Shown piece by piece: positions 28,679 to 39,946 of a stretch of 64,000 nt of DNA. The notes beneath the pieces were generated by a model. The model did no database searches and was not told the DNA's origin. It saw nothing but the letters and a program-made list of their open reading frames with translations. The translations under genes and the position numbers were made by a program. Source of the stretch: Batillaria attramentaria (lineage: Eukaryota > Mollusca > Gastropoda > Batillariidae); contig JACVVK020000483.1 in the NCBI GenBank assembly GCA_018292915.2, positions 212,501 through 276,500 on the forward strand, read 5' to 3'. Numbering within the stretch: the first letter of the stretch is position 1; each line of letters opens with the position of its first letter.

Positions 28679-28849
28679 GGTGGGTGGGTGGGTGTTTGGG
28701 GGTTTAACGTCCTTTTCCACCACATAGGGTGATATCAAAGACGGGGCAACGAGGAAAAAGCCAGCACAAGTATTTGGCCCCAGCCGGATCGAACTCACGA
28801 CCCGAGCATTAGAAGTCCAACGCTCTACCATTCGACCACCCCGGCTCCC
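28679..28849 (-). mobile_element. SINE family B, full-length copy with TSD
   Basis: A complete copy. cctgcaaataaaag is duplicated at 28665-28678 and 28849-28862, overlapping the final C. Confidence 0.93.
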
Positions 28850-28936
28850 CTGCAAATAAAAGATCACCACCCAATGGTCAATGCATGAAATCACTTTCTA
28901 TACCCCGTTTTCGTCTGTCTGATTTCCAGTAAATAG

Positions 28937-29092
28937 GGGGACGGGATAGCCGAACGGTAGAGTGTTGGGGTTTCAATGCTCGGGTCGTGAGTTTGAACCC
29001 CGGCTTCGACCATATTTTGTGCTTGCCTTTTTCTCATCGCCCCATCTTTGATATCACCCATATATGGCGGAAAACTCCCAAACACCCAGCCG
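28937..29092 (+). mobile_element. SINE family B, copy in opposite orientation
   Basis: Head 'gggatagccgaacggtagag', box B-like 'gagtttgaaccccg' and the family 3' end to 'ccaaacaccc'. It is about 12-18% diverged by eye and forms an inverted pair with the copy at 28679. Confidence 0.88.
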
Positions 29093-29371
29093 CTGAATTG
29101 TTGGGGGTTTTGTTTTGGTTGTCTGGTGGTGGGACATTACTGTTTTCGCGGTCTAAGGGTGTGGGATTTGTTATTTGCGTGCCATAATAGGATGCTTACG
29201 ACACATGCAGTGTGTATGAAATACTTCCATGTGCATAATGTGGGTAACCTTGGCCTGAGGGGTCAAGGTCACAGGAATAGGGATGAAAGGGAAATAAGAC
29301 AACCAGTAGAACATTTGCTTTATCTGCATTGAATGTTGCTAAGAATACATTTTCGGAATAACCTCTGGTGT

Positions 29372-29413
29372 TACACAGCACTTTCAAGCTTCGCAATTAC
29401 AAGCTTCTCTCGT

Positions 29414-29448
<35 letters not shown>

Positions 29449-29795
29449 TCTCCGGGCCTTATATACAGTAACGGCATTCTAGTACATTCTGGACCACTCT
29501 TATAACAGAACCAATCAAAATCAAAGCGTGAATCACATTATTGCTATTTTAAAACTAAAGAAGAATCTAGAATAATCAAGTACCTGCCCGCCGAACCTAG
29601 GCGCGTTATATAACACCTTCTAATCGTAAACAGGTCAGAACAAAGCGATTTGCACGAGATTTCCGAGCGACTGAGCCCTAGGCCCGAAGTGCATACCGTC
29701 GCCCGAGGGTAAAAGGGGGCAGCCAAAACAAGGTCACCACTTCTCGAATACTCGTGATCACAAAAGAACCTTCTGCATCACGGGAAACAGATTTA
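29372..29795 (-). mobile_element. Possible solo LTR, copy 1
   Basis: This is the reverse complement of 55165-55650. In element sense it has 'gtgcaaatcgctttgttctg', 'ggtgttatataacgcgccta', an inverted CCAAT (gattggttct), 'ctgtatataaggc' as a TATA box, a (GT)n run and 'gagagaagctt'. The promoter-like order suggests a long terminal repeat. No internal region is adjacent. Confidence 0.5.
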
Positions 29796-30119
29796 CATTA
29801 CTATAAAAGAATATAAACTAAACAAAGCGACTTCTCTATCTCACCAAAGCTACAAAAAAAGCATTACAGCTGTTATCCTACAGCATACAAACAAAATATA
29901 AACAAGAGGCACAGCCACGCTCGTAACACTGGCATATGCTTGAAAGTTATGCTGTCTTCCCACTCCCCCCCCCCCCACCACGCCACCTGAAGCAAAGACA
30001 CTTTCTGGTGACTTAATATGATGAAAGTACACATACTGATTTCAGTCCATGTCAAATTCCACAGTAATGTGTTTTGTTGTTGTTGTTGTTGTTGTATGTT
30101 TTGATTTTTTATTGTTGGA

Positions 30120-30235
30120 TTTTTTTTAGTTATACAATCAGATACATAGTTTTCGACCGTGCTTTACTCAGAGAATTTCTTTGACACCTAAAGCCATATG
30201 GGTGGTCAGAGAGAGACGGAAAGAGAATTTTGTTT
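30120..30235. repeat. Outlying unit of the 32.7-34.8 kb repeat
   Basis: 'cagatacatagttttcgacc', 'tttactcagagaatttcttt' and 'cacctaaagccatat' match the array at 32740-34840. Confidence 0.7.
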
Positions 30236-30239
30236 TTCC

Positions 30240-30330
30240 AGAGCGGATTTATTAACACAACAATTACTAAGCAAAATCAAGAGCCTGTAGTAATGCTCAG
30301 GTGGAACAAATAACCCTTTCCTTTGCAGAA
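30240..30330 (-). repeat. LINE-tail-like dispersed repeat H, third copy
   Basis: 'gcggatttattaacacaaca', 'attactaagcaaaatcaaga' and 'aatgctcaggtggaacaaat' match 5463 and 6236. Confidence 0.55.
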
Positions 30331-30586
30331 CTATTTGAAAAAAATGACAGTTTGTGGTACAATCAGTCTTAGGTTTACTGTACACATACCCCTCATTTTA
30401 TATTAATAACAGTATAATATCTGAAAGGATATTGAATACAGAATGCAATGAGCACAAACTTATCATCAATGGAAACAAACGGGGAGACAACTGTATCCCA
30501 AAGGGACACCATTCATCTATTTCTAGCCTTATGTTTGATTTTCAAAGCATATTTGCCAGTTTTATGGAAATATTCATCCTGAAGCA

Positions 30587-31468
30587 GTGAAAGTAAAAGT
30601 TGAACCTTGTTATGTACATTTCATCCACCAGTGTGCAGATTTACCCTGCGAGTCAGTTTCAAAAGATAAAACATTTTGTGATGCTGTGCATGGTTTCTGT
30701 TTAGTCCTCATTTGTACTGACCTTGCATGTTATTTCACAGACTGTTCAAACACACACAGAACACTTTGGTATGCAACTGACTTCAGCTGTACTGCAGGCT
30801 TACTGCATTTACTGCTGGTGATGTCTTTCATGAGATCTATCTCTATATTGCCTGAGGTCATACTTGAAACACCTATGTACAGACCAATGAGCACATGCGA
30901 CACAGCAAAATGCACAGTGTGCCCAGCTTTTCGGGCCCCCCACCCCTCCACCCTTCCTGCTGCACCAATGCACACACCTCTGTCTAGCATACAGGTTTGT
31001 TCAGTGCTCTGCTACAACATGACAAAGTCCAGGGAAAAGAATATCCTAAAAGTCTATGATGATGCAATCAGCCGGGGGAAACACAGCAGGACCATTCTCA
31101 CCTTCGTAGACTGGTTACTGTCTGTGTATATGTTTATCCAAACAGCCGTGAGATTCAGATCTAACGCAGCACTCCCTCTAGTTTCACTCCGTTGCCTCCC
31201 AGTACTGCCTCTACTCACTCCTCTCCGACTTTCCTGGCCTCCCCCACACAGAACACATCTGCCACCTCCCACTGGCACTCGATTAGCGTTGATTGATCAC
31301 CTTCTCGTTCCCATCATCAAAGTTATTTTCTTCCAACTCTTCTGCATGTCCGATGGTATCAGGAAAACCGCTGTCCAAATCTACATATCTTGCTACACTC
31401 TAATCTTCACTTTCTGCACAACTCCCCGGGATATTGAACAAAATTCGATGATTACCCCTATTACGTAA
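30587..31468 (+). other. Long unrecognised open frame of 293 codons
   Basis: An uninterrupted frame starting MKVKVEPCYVHFIHQCADLP. It is Cys- and Ser-rich in its first half, with hydrophobic stretches near residues 70-90, 185-200 and 255-270. No family is recognised. It follows repeat H, and its minus strand also has open stretches, so it could be an antisense piece of an unknown LINE. Low confidence that it is a gene. Confidence 0.25.
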
Positions 31469-31475
31469 TGATCGT

Positions 31476-31618
31476 GCCGCCATCTTGTTGATACTAACAT
31501 CTAAACTTACGAAAAGCAGCATAACCGGCAAACCGACATCTTTCAAACCCACGTGCTTTGCCAGTTTTGCAGCCCTGTTTTTCGTAAGTTTAGATGTTTG
31601 TATCAACAAGATGGTGGC
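31476..31618. repeat. Foldback element, arms about 60 bp
   Basis: 'gccgccatcttgttgatact' + 'aacatctaaacttacgaaaa' on the left pairs with 'ttttcgtaagtttagatgtt' + 'tgtatcaacaagatggtggc' on the right, across a loop of about 25 bp. A MITE-like hairpin, with TSD not resolved. Confidence 0.85.
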
Positions 31619-31619
31619 G

Positions 31620-32029
31620 CCATGCCCACACGGGTATGCAATTCGTCACGAATGACGTGCATACAACGGCTTCCCCGTGATTCCCACACTGCTGAAAATG
31701 GTGACTCTTGAATCTGTCTATAAGCGGACTTGCGAAGGAAAGGCATAAAGTGTGACGTTACTGCGATGGCAGAGTGACGAGGAGGTGGGGGAGCTCTATG
31801 TGTACTCACAATGGTCGTGGGAGGAGGGGAGGGGGGTCTCTTCTGGGCTGTGCTAGACTCTTTTAAGAACATATCATGTAACACTAACGACCAAAAAACA
31901 ACAAAACAAAACAAACAAAACAAAAACAAAACACCCATCCCAAACAGTGGATGCATAATTAACATGAGAGGTTATGTGTGCATTAATAAACAGCTTTTGG
32001 CTATGGATATCAGTTATATGCCTTAGCTA
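31620..32029. other. Intergenic stretch without supported genes
   Basis: Unique sequence with an AAAC-rich patch at 31898-31935; no exon is recognised. Confidence 0.5.
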
Positions 32030-32680
32030 AGTCCGCTGGTCCATTACCTGATACTCTTGTTGTCAGTGATGCTACTGTTCCATTTGCCAAATCAGCTAAG
32101 AATATTGGTGTTGTTCTTGACTCACACTTGACTATGCATGCCCATGTAGTGAACATCATCCCTACTGTGAACTACTGTGAGCTCAGTCGTATTAGCTCTA
32201 TTCGTCATTTCCTCTCAGTTTAGGGTACAAAGACTCTTGTGTCAGCTTTTGTGCTTTCACGCTTGGATTACTGTAATGGTCTCCTTGTAAACAGCCCGAA
32301 GGATCTCTTACAGTGACTCCAAAGGTTACAAAACAATGCGGCACGCCTAGTTCTGAGAGTTTCGCGAAGAGATCACATCACCCCACACCTCCGCACTTTG
32401 CACTGGCTCCCCAGGGGCTCGCATTAAGATTGCTTGCATGTGCTACCGTGTCATTAGTCAGTCAGGACCTTCTTATCTCTCTGAGTTAGTCTACGTACCA
32501 ACAAGAACACTTCGCTCATCCACTCTCACACTCTGCAAACCACGTGTCTTCACTAAAACCTTTGGAGAAAGGTCTTTCTTTTCTGCAGCACCGACTATTT
32601 GGAATTCTCTTCCTTTATCTGTCCGCTCAGCAAGTACTGACTCGGCCTTCCGCTCTGCTTATAAAAGGACTCTTTAATGA
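32030..32680 (+). mobile_element. Degenerate CR1/L2-type LINE, C-terminal reverse transcriptase region
   Basis: Plus-strand pieces read KNIGVVLDSHLTM, VLSRLDYCNGLLVNS, LQRLQNNAARLVLRVSRRDH, ITPHLRTLHWLP, then after a frame shift CYRVISQSGPSYLSELVYVP, TRTLRSSTLTL and FGERSFFSAAPTIWNSLPLS. In-frame stops (near 32221 and 32312) and the shift near 32412 show it is dead. Confidence 0.92.
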
Positions 32681-32698
32681 ATTCTTTCACTGAGCCGG

Positions 32699-32880
32699 GG
32701 GGGGGGGGGGGGGGGGGGGGGGCTTGAGCATCTTGACCATGTTTTTTTGCTCAGCGAAACAGACAGAATAATTTTGACGAGTAAAACCATATAATTATTC
32801 AAAGAGAGAGGGAGAGGGAGATTTCTTTTGACAAACTCACGGAATCGTATCGCACCAGAGAGAGAGGAGAGAGATAGAGA

Positions 32881-32915
<35 letters not shown>
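32699..32915. repeat. Poly-G tracts G22-G33
   Basis: Runs at 32697-32722 and 32883-32915 are among the longest in the window. Run length may be unreliable in any assembly. Confidence 0.85.
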
Positions 32916-32916
<1 letters not shown>

Positions 32917-33251
32917 AGATGTAATTGTCTTGGGGAGACATTGGAAGAGAGAGAAAGTTTTGAGTCATAATACCAGATACAAAGTTCACAACACAGTTCC
33001 CGGCTATTTTATACTGAGTGAGACAGATTGAGAGAATTTCGTTCACTACTAAAGACGTATAATCATGCAGCGAGTGAGAGAGAGGGCGGGGGGGGGGGGG
33101 TGTATCGGCAAGACTTTGGAAGAGAAAGTTTCGTGAGCTATATATTACCAGATACATAGTTTACGATACTGTTCGTGACTGTGTTTTGCTGAGTGAAACA
33201 GATTGAGAGATTTTTTTTTTTAACCATGCGAGACGTACATGTATAATCATT

Positions 33252-33288
<37 letters not shown>

Positions 33289-34840
33289 CTTTGACAACTA
33301 ACGGAATTGCATCAGGGAGAGTTGGTCGTCAATTATGACACATAGTAGACGGTGGTTTGAGACTTGCTCGATGGACTCCGATCCAACTGACAACCGCAGA
33401 GGAGATAGTTTGCGTTGTTGATTTTGGCACGTTGTCATTAGCATGCTTTAGGGGTTTTTTTGTTGTTGTTTTTAGGTATTGATTGCCATGTGGTTGACTT
33501 TTACACCACTGGGAGACTTCAATGAGGCTATGCTGCAATACTTCGTTTACTTTGGACTCATCCATATCCGACGCATGGCGCGTGGAGTCGTCAGCAAACA
33601 TATCACAGCTTACATTAGAGTTTGAGATGGAGAGGGGCATATCATTGATGAATAAACAAAAGAAAACTGGGCCAAGGATAGAGCATACCGAGCTTACAAC
33701 ACCTTCCTCAGAAAACGCACCATTGTGGTAAACTTTCTGCCTTCTACCTTGAAGATATGAACAAAATAAGGAGATTGTCTTAGGATCAGGGATGTACATG
33801 TATATAGATAATTTCTCCAACAAAATGTTGTGGTTTACCAAGTCAGAGAGAGAGAGAGAGAGAGATTTCCTTTGACAACTACTGGAATAGTATCACACAG
33901 AGAGACGGGGGGGGGGGGGGGATTTGAAAACTAGCGGAAATGTATCTGGGAGACTTTGAGAGAGCAAGTTTCCTGAGTTATATTATCAGATACATTGTTC
34001 ATGACAAAAAATTCGCTACGGTTGTTTTACTCAATGTGACAGACAGAACGAATTTCTTTAACAATTGAAGCCAGTTAATTAGTTAGTCAGGGTTTTATTC
34101 TGCACAAGCTTTGCGTGGCTTTATGCCCGTAAAAACTCACTCTGCACAAGCTGGAAACACTCGACTAAAGCCTATAGTTATCCAGAGAGAGAGAGAGAGA
34201 GAGAGTTTCTTTGGCAACTAACGGAATTGTATCAAAGAGAGAGAGAGAGAGAGGGGGGGGGGGTTTGACAACTAACGGAATTGCATCAGGGAGACTTTGA
34301 GAGAGAATGTTTCGTGAGTGATACTACCAGAAAGTGAGAGAGAGAATGGAGGGGGATTTCACAACCAACGGAATTGTATCAGGGAGACTTTCAGAGAGAA
34401 AGTTTCCTGAGTTGTATTATCAGATGCTTAGTTCATGACAAAATTCGCAACTGTGTTACTCTATGAAACAGACAGAATTTCTTTGACGAGTAAAGCCATA
34501 TAATTATTCAGAGAGAGGGGGAGAGGGATATTTTCTTTGACAACTAATGGATTTATATCAGAGAGAGAGAGAGTTGACAACTAACGAAATTGCATCAGGG
34601 AGACTTTGAGAGACGTGAGAACATTTCGTGAGTTATACTACCAGAGAGGGAACTAACGGAATTGTATCAGGGAGACTTTCAGAGAGAAAGTTTCCCGAGT
34701 TATACTCTCAGATGCATAGTTCATGACAAAAATTAGCTACTGTGTTTTACTGAGTGTGACAGACAGAGAATGTCTTTGACAACTATGGCCACATAGTTTT
34801 TCACAGAAAGAGAGAGAGAGACAAATCAATTTATTCAGTA
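32740..34840. repeat. Degenerate tandem array with GAGA spacers
   Basis: Units of roughly 100-240 bp repeat the order 'tttctttgacaactaacgga', 'ttgtatcagggagacttt', 'gagagaaagtttcgtgagtt', 'accagatacatagttcatga', 'ctgtgttttactgagtg' and 'ccatataattattca', then (GA)n with or without poly-G. At least eight units are visible. A LINE fragment interrupts at about 33320-33845. Confidence 0.85.
33329..33841 (-). mobile_element. LINE reverse transcriptase palm fragment
   Basis: The minus-strand frame contains VNHNILLEKLSIY, LQGRRQKVYHNGAFSEEGVV, SILGPVFFCLFINDMPLSIS and the catalytic-type box FADD in CDMFADDSTRHASDMDESKV. One region before SILGP is damaged relative to the family's usual Gly-Val-Pro-Gln-Gly. 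It is a different and more N-terminal section than the other LINE pieces. Confidence 0.9.
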
Positions 34841-34849
34841 GGCTTTCGG

Positions 34850-35180
34850 CCCAAGACTGAAAATTTGGGGGTGGGGGGGGGGGGGTAGGATGAGCACGCA
34901 CGCTCCATATATTCAGGTTTCGTAACTAATGATATGTATCATATGTATATATCCTCCATACACGTAATTTCTTATATTCTGGACATATAAACAAAACGAG
35001 AGAGAGAGAGAGCTGGGGTATGGTGCGGGTGTGATGGGCTAGGCGAGACGAGGAGGGAGGGGGGGGGAGGGGCGGAGGAAGTGGTGAGGTTGGTACGGGG
35101 AGAGATTTCTTTCAAAAAAGATAGAAAATTACCTGTCTACAATGTCCTGCTACACTAAAGACCCCCCCTCCCCCCGACAA
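34850..35180. other. Intergenic stretch, G-rich
   Basis: Poly-G near 34868-34885 and G-rich sequence at 35040-35100. No gene is seen. Confidence 0.55.
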
Positions 35181-35192
35181 ACACTAATTTAC

Positions 35193-35354
35193 TTGGGGGG
35201 GGGGGGGGGGTAACGTCTTTTTCCACCACATAGGGTGATATAAAGACGGGGCAACGGAAAAAGCCAGCACAAATATTTGGCCCCAGCCGGGATCGAACTC
35301 ACGACCCGAGCATTAGAAGTCCAACGCTCTACCATTCGACCACCCCGGCTCCCC
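35193..35354 (-). mobile_element. SINE family B, near full-length copy with TSD
   Basis: ctaatttac flanks it (35184-35192, 35355-35363). The 3' (CCCA)n end is replaced by poly-C (poly-G on the plus strand). Confidence 0.9.
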
Positions 35355-35631
35355 CTAATTTACGTAATTTAATCATTTAACAAACAATAATCAATAAAAA
35401 ACGGAAGAGCTAATTATGGAAGTAATGATTAAAACAATGAGCAGGCAATTAGCAATGGAGTGAGACAGGGAGAGAGAGAGAGAGAGTCTAGCTACGGAGA
35501 AAGAGAGTAAGGCGGCATTGACAAGCTAACAAAAGATAGTTTGAGGGTGAGGCGAGTCTTTGTGTGTGTTTGGGAAGGGGGGGGGGGGGGGGTCTACTGA
35601 CAAGAGAAACAGAGAGAGAGAGAGAGATTTC

Positions 35632-35930
35632 TATTGATGGAGCGTAGTGGTGGTGTTCACTCGGCCGTGAGAAAGTTTCACATAACTGTCACCAGGGCAA
35701 TAAAGTAACGGCCAAAACTGGCGGCCACACAAGTGAAGTTGGGTGGGTGTTTGGGGTTTAACGTCCTTTCCACTACATAGCAAGTGAGGTTGACTTGTTG
35801 AGCGCAGACCAGTACACTCAGCACCAGTAGACCGTGTCCCCTCACATCACAACTCGCACCTTATCGTTATCCTACACGCATGGCAATTGACACTTACCTG
35901 TGAAATCTACTGGCGATTGTAAACTACTTA
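35632..35930 (+). repeat. Dispersed repeat J, copy 1
   Basis: 'cactcggccgtgagaaagtt', 'gaccgtgtcccctcacatca' and 'cacttacctgtgaaatct' occur in the same order at 36640. It carries a SINE B fragment and is followed by a SINE C inserted near its 3' end. Confidence 0.7.
35742..35780 (-). mobile_element. SINE family B, 39-bp 3' end inside repeat J
   Basis: 'ggtgggtgtttggggtttaa' and 'cgtcctttccactacatag'. caagtgaagttg (35730-35741) and caagtgaggttg (35781-35792) are the TSD. Repeat J at 36640 shows the empty site. Confidence 0.9.
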
Positions 35931-35944
35931 AACTGTGGGGGTTG

Positions 35945-36436
35945 ACCGGCCCCCGTAGTGTAGTGGTTAGCACTTCGGGCTATGGATCGGGAGACCCGGG
36001 TTCGAGTCCCAGCCGAGGCAAGCGCGATTTTTCCTACCTAGGTCGGCTCCTACCCAAAGTGGGTGTGCTATGGACCCATTGGGGAGGCTGTTGCCACACA
36101 GCCGAGCTTCACCCACTTCACGGGTGCGACTTTGGGGGTGCTTCCCTTGGTATGACACGTCTTATGATGTGGATGATTACAAGGCCGGCACACAGGTGCC
36201 GTAGTTCCCGGGACTGGTTAATGCCGGGTTATTTATCACAGGAAGCGTGGAATGCGGCCCTGTCTTGCAGTCCTAAAACCACACGGACCTCCATAGCATC
36301 ATCTTACCATCATCGTCATCTCCATCATCATGCATAATAAAAATTGCCCAACTTCCGAGCCCTCTGTAACACACTGGAGCCGGCAAAGAGTTGTTGCAGC
36401 AAAAAAAAAAAAAAAAAAAAAAAACAAAAAAAAAAA
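35945..36436 (+). mobile_element. SINE family C, full-length copy
   Basis: The tRNA-like head is ggcccccgtagtgtagtggt...gggttcgagtcccagccgag. The body has 'tcctacctaggtcggctcct', 'acacgtcttatgatgtggat' and 'ccgggactggttaatgccgg', and a poly(A) tail of about 24 follows. The likely TSD is aactgtgggggttg against aactgcgggtggttg. About 490 bp, unusually long for a SINE. Confidence 0.9.
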
Positions 36437-36639
36437 CAACTGCGGGTGGTTGGGGGGGGGGGGGGGGTCCGTATCCACTCTCTCATCCTTCAGGCCGCTT
36501 AATAAGTTTTTGAAACTGACTTTCTTCAGTGCGATCACTGAAAAAAGCTGAGAAAGAGGGTTTCTTATAAGGAGAGTTGGGTTGGGTTTTTTTGTGGGTT
36601 TTTTGGTTGTGGTTGTTGTTGACGTGTTTTTTTTTTTTT

Positions 36640-36890
36640 TTTTTTTAGGGAGTGTAATGCAGATACCTTCTAACTCGGCCACGAGACAGTCTCACGGTGC
36701 TGGCCCCAGAGCAATAGACTAAAGGTCCACTCTGACGGCAGCACAAAGCAAAGTTGATTTGATGAGTGCAGATCAAGCAGTGCCAATTGGACCGTGTCGC
36801 CTCACATGACAACTCGCTCTCCTGCGTGCGTGGCTCAGTACACAAGTTGCCAGCTGGCACTTACCCGTGAAATCTCTAGGCGACGCCAAA
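36640..36890 (+). repeat. Dispersed repeat J, copy 2
   Basis: 'actcggccacgagacagtct', 'accgtgtcgcctcacatgac' and 'cacttacccgtgaaatct', without the SINE B fragment present in copy 1. Confidence 0.7.
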
Positions 36891-36894
36891 TAAA

Positions 36895-39067
36895 CAATTT
36901 AACGCGGGGATGTCGTTTTGGTTATTCCAACGCTTCACGTGCACCGTTTAGTGAACCCTTCCCTTGAAGCTGCAGTGGCAAACAATAGCACTGTTTGCAC
37001 TGTCCCTCATTCTGTACTTAATATTGACTAGATGCTGTACAGCAGCATCCGTACCGCGTATTTTTGTGTTCCCTTTCCAGTTTAAGGCCAGTGGACGAGC
37101 ATTTCCGACAAACACCCCTTTTTAAACTGAAGTTCTTTTACTGTGATCCCGAAAGACAGAAATGGGAAGGACCCGGGGGGGGGGGGGGGGTAGGCTCTGC
37201 CAACACAAATATACAAATACAATGGTTGAAAAGAGGAGACAGTGTCCTTTCTTTTTATGTATAAATTATAGAAGTCTTTGCAGAAACAGCAGCACAGGCC
37301 GAGGTTAGAATACCCCCCCCCAAAAAAAAAAAAAAAAAAAAACGCGTGTTTTTCCGCGAAGTGACAGTGAAAGCGTCATGCTACCTATACCTAGGCCCTA
37401 GGGGAATTGACGGCTGCTTTTCGCGGAAAAATTGCCTTTACTGAGGTAAAGCTCGGTGTTGATTTGCATCTTGGATCAAAATACTCGGCTTGATGGGAAA
37501 TAACAGCTAAACTATAAAACATGTCAAATCTTACTGGCTTTCTAGCAAAAGGCAAGTGCCCGGTTTAAAACATTATTGTACTCAGCCGGTCATTTGGTCT
37601 CCTCCGTCACTATGCGTTGGAGCCGCTAAAACAGGCCAGATCGATCTCCGGTATGGCTACATATCCCGGCCGCCAAGAAGGAATACCCGCTTAATCGTTG
37701 TCTCTGTTGTCAAGCAGTCGCCGCAATCGTCACGGCAGCCCTGAAGTGGTGTGCGCGCTCTGTCTCAGGGGAACTGAAGCTCCGCCCACTTCCTTTTGAT
37801 CTCATCGTCTGAGAGCCGCCATGTCCCCTCGCCTCTTACAGCACGGGTGTGGCGCGGGAGTTGATGCTCCGCCCCTCTGTAGCGGCGCCTTTGATCTGCG
37901 AAACAGCCCCTTTTGTCCTCTTGTTCCTAACGTTTGAAAGCAGACCCGTGACGCGGGAGTAGCCAGAGCGTGGACGAGCTTACTCGGCAATCTATTTAAA
38001 CTTGGGGAAATGCCTCTTCGATGCGCATGCTCGAAACGTGGATTTTGTTTCTGTTGGATAACTTCAGTCCTTGCCATACGCCATGTGCGCCGGGTCATTC
38101 GGAAGAAAGAATGTCTTCAAAAACATTGGTTACTGGCAAGAACTGTTTCTACCAGAAAATACAGATATTGATACTTCCTTAACAGTGTCTAGCGCAGCCC
38201 AGCGATTATTATTATTATTTATTATTTTTAGCCGAGTGGTTCCCACCCGCTCGGCCACTATTTTGGTCTCTGGCCCCACTACCCCCTCTGTTCTCTGGCC
38301 AGCGCTATGCCACGAGCCGCCGCGTGCCCAGTCAGGCACGCGCGCAGTGTGTAGATCCACGGTGGCACATGTGCCAATTAGCTGTGTTTGTTTGTGTCCT
38401 TTGGTGCTAAATATCTCCACAGTCGTTCAACCTAGCACTACCCTGTAAACTGTAGTAGTTTCAGGAGAGTTTTTACTTTAATCATGTTTTGTTTTTAGCG
38501 CTGTTTCATAGTTTTACGGGTGCATTTTGCCATTTTCAATTCAGTGCGTGGTCCCTGGCTTTACGCTCTTCAATCGGTGATAGGAAAATCTCTGTGATGT
38601 TCCAAACGTATGCCATTTTGAAGTATTGTTCAGGCCTTTTAGCTGCCGTTTGTTTGAAAGTTCTAGCTGCTATAGTACGCCCGCTATCATCAGTTTTCCA
38701 TGTGCTGACAAACACAGATTCTCCCCTCTAGCCGTGAATCTACTCTCCTCCAGCTACGCACCCTAGGGTTGCTTTGATGGTTTGCACGTGATCTCCCTAT
38801 AAGTACCCCAGCCCCACGCCGCGGGGCACAGTCCCAATTCAGCCCTGCGAATGTTCGATTCTGCTCTGTCCATCTACGATCTTTGCCCTCTAGCCTTCAC
38901 TGCAACCACGCTGCACCAGAATACCAACATAGTACACCGCTCCTTATAGTGGTATTAAAAACTGTTTGTAAAAACCATGCGTTGACTCCCTCACTACCAC
39001 ATTTGTGCGCCTGCAAACCCCACTCCACACCATCACGTTTTTATTTATTTATTTTTGTGAGTACACA

Positions 39068-39107
<40 letters not shown>

Positions 39108-39940
39108 CAGGGATGTCGTTTGGGGACGGATCTCGGCTAAAAGCCGAATTTTTTTTTATTTAAAAAAGCCGATAATCTGTCTGTCATGTCGGCTGGCCGA
39201 GCCGAAGTTTTCACGAGTGAATCGGCTCGATTATGTCCGTTTCTGTGAGATTCCTGTGCTGGCTGGACTAATTTCCAAGGGACAGTCACACTCAAAGTCC
39301 CACTTTTTCTTGGATTTGTGCTGAATGTTTGGTAGACAGCATTCTAAAGTTCAAGGAAATGAAGTTTGTTCAATTTTGTTATTTTACTCCAAAGACTTGT
39401 TTTATTGCGGAATATATATCTACAGAACATCTTTAATTCATGGAGGTGGAGGGAGAACGTAACAGTAGGGAATCTAGTCGAAAAACTTGTGAAACTGCTT
39501 CGGAAGAGAGAGCCGAAACTTTCTGTAAAAAGCCGAAACTTTCATGGCTGTTTTGGCTAAATCGCCTCAAATCAACCCCCCCAACAAAAAAAACTCCTGG
39601 CAACACCACTCTCTCTCTCTCTCTCTCTCTTCTGTTGTGTAAATTTATCAGATTTTAGGAGTAATTTTGTCTGCTTACTGATACTTCCTTAACTGTGTCT
39701 AGTGTAGACCATAGGAAATTTTAATTTTTTTTTTTTTTTATTTCTTGCTTTTGGGGGATCTTTATTTCTTTTTATTTTGTTTTATCTTTTTATATGTATA
39801 CATGTATTTATCTTTTTGTCAACCTACACAGACACCCCCCCCCCCCCCCGCTCTCTCTCTAGTATTGATTAATGAGATTTTAGGATTAATTTAGTCTGCC
39901 ATTGCAATACCGTTACACTGTGTTTGTTTCACCCTGAGCG
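36895..39940. other. Intergenic stretch without supported genes
   Basis: 36480-36560 and 37075-37150 share a diverged block ('aaactgaagttcttttactg' type). 37770-37930 has GC-rich 'gctccgccc' blocks duplicated about 95 bp apart. 'gatacttccttaac(a/t)gtgtcta' recurs at 38170 and 39680. (CT)n runs lie at 39072-39110 and 39610-39630, with poly-C at 39835. Open frames carry no recognisable motif. Confidence 0.5.
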
Positions 39941-39946
39941 TTACTA

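Noticed and set aside
37770..38110. GC-rich stretch with gctccgccc boxes as a promoter/CpG island
   Set aside because: No downstream exon could be supported, and the boxes arise from a local duplication.
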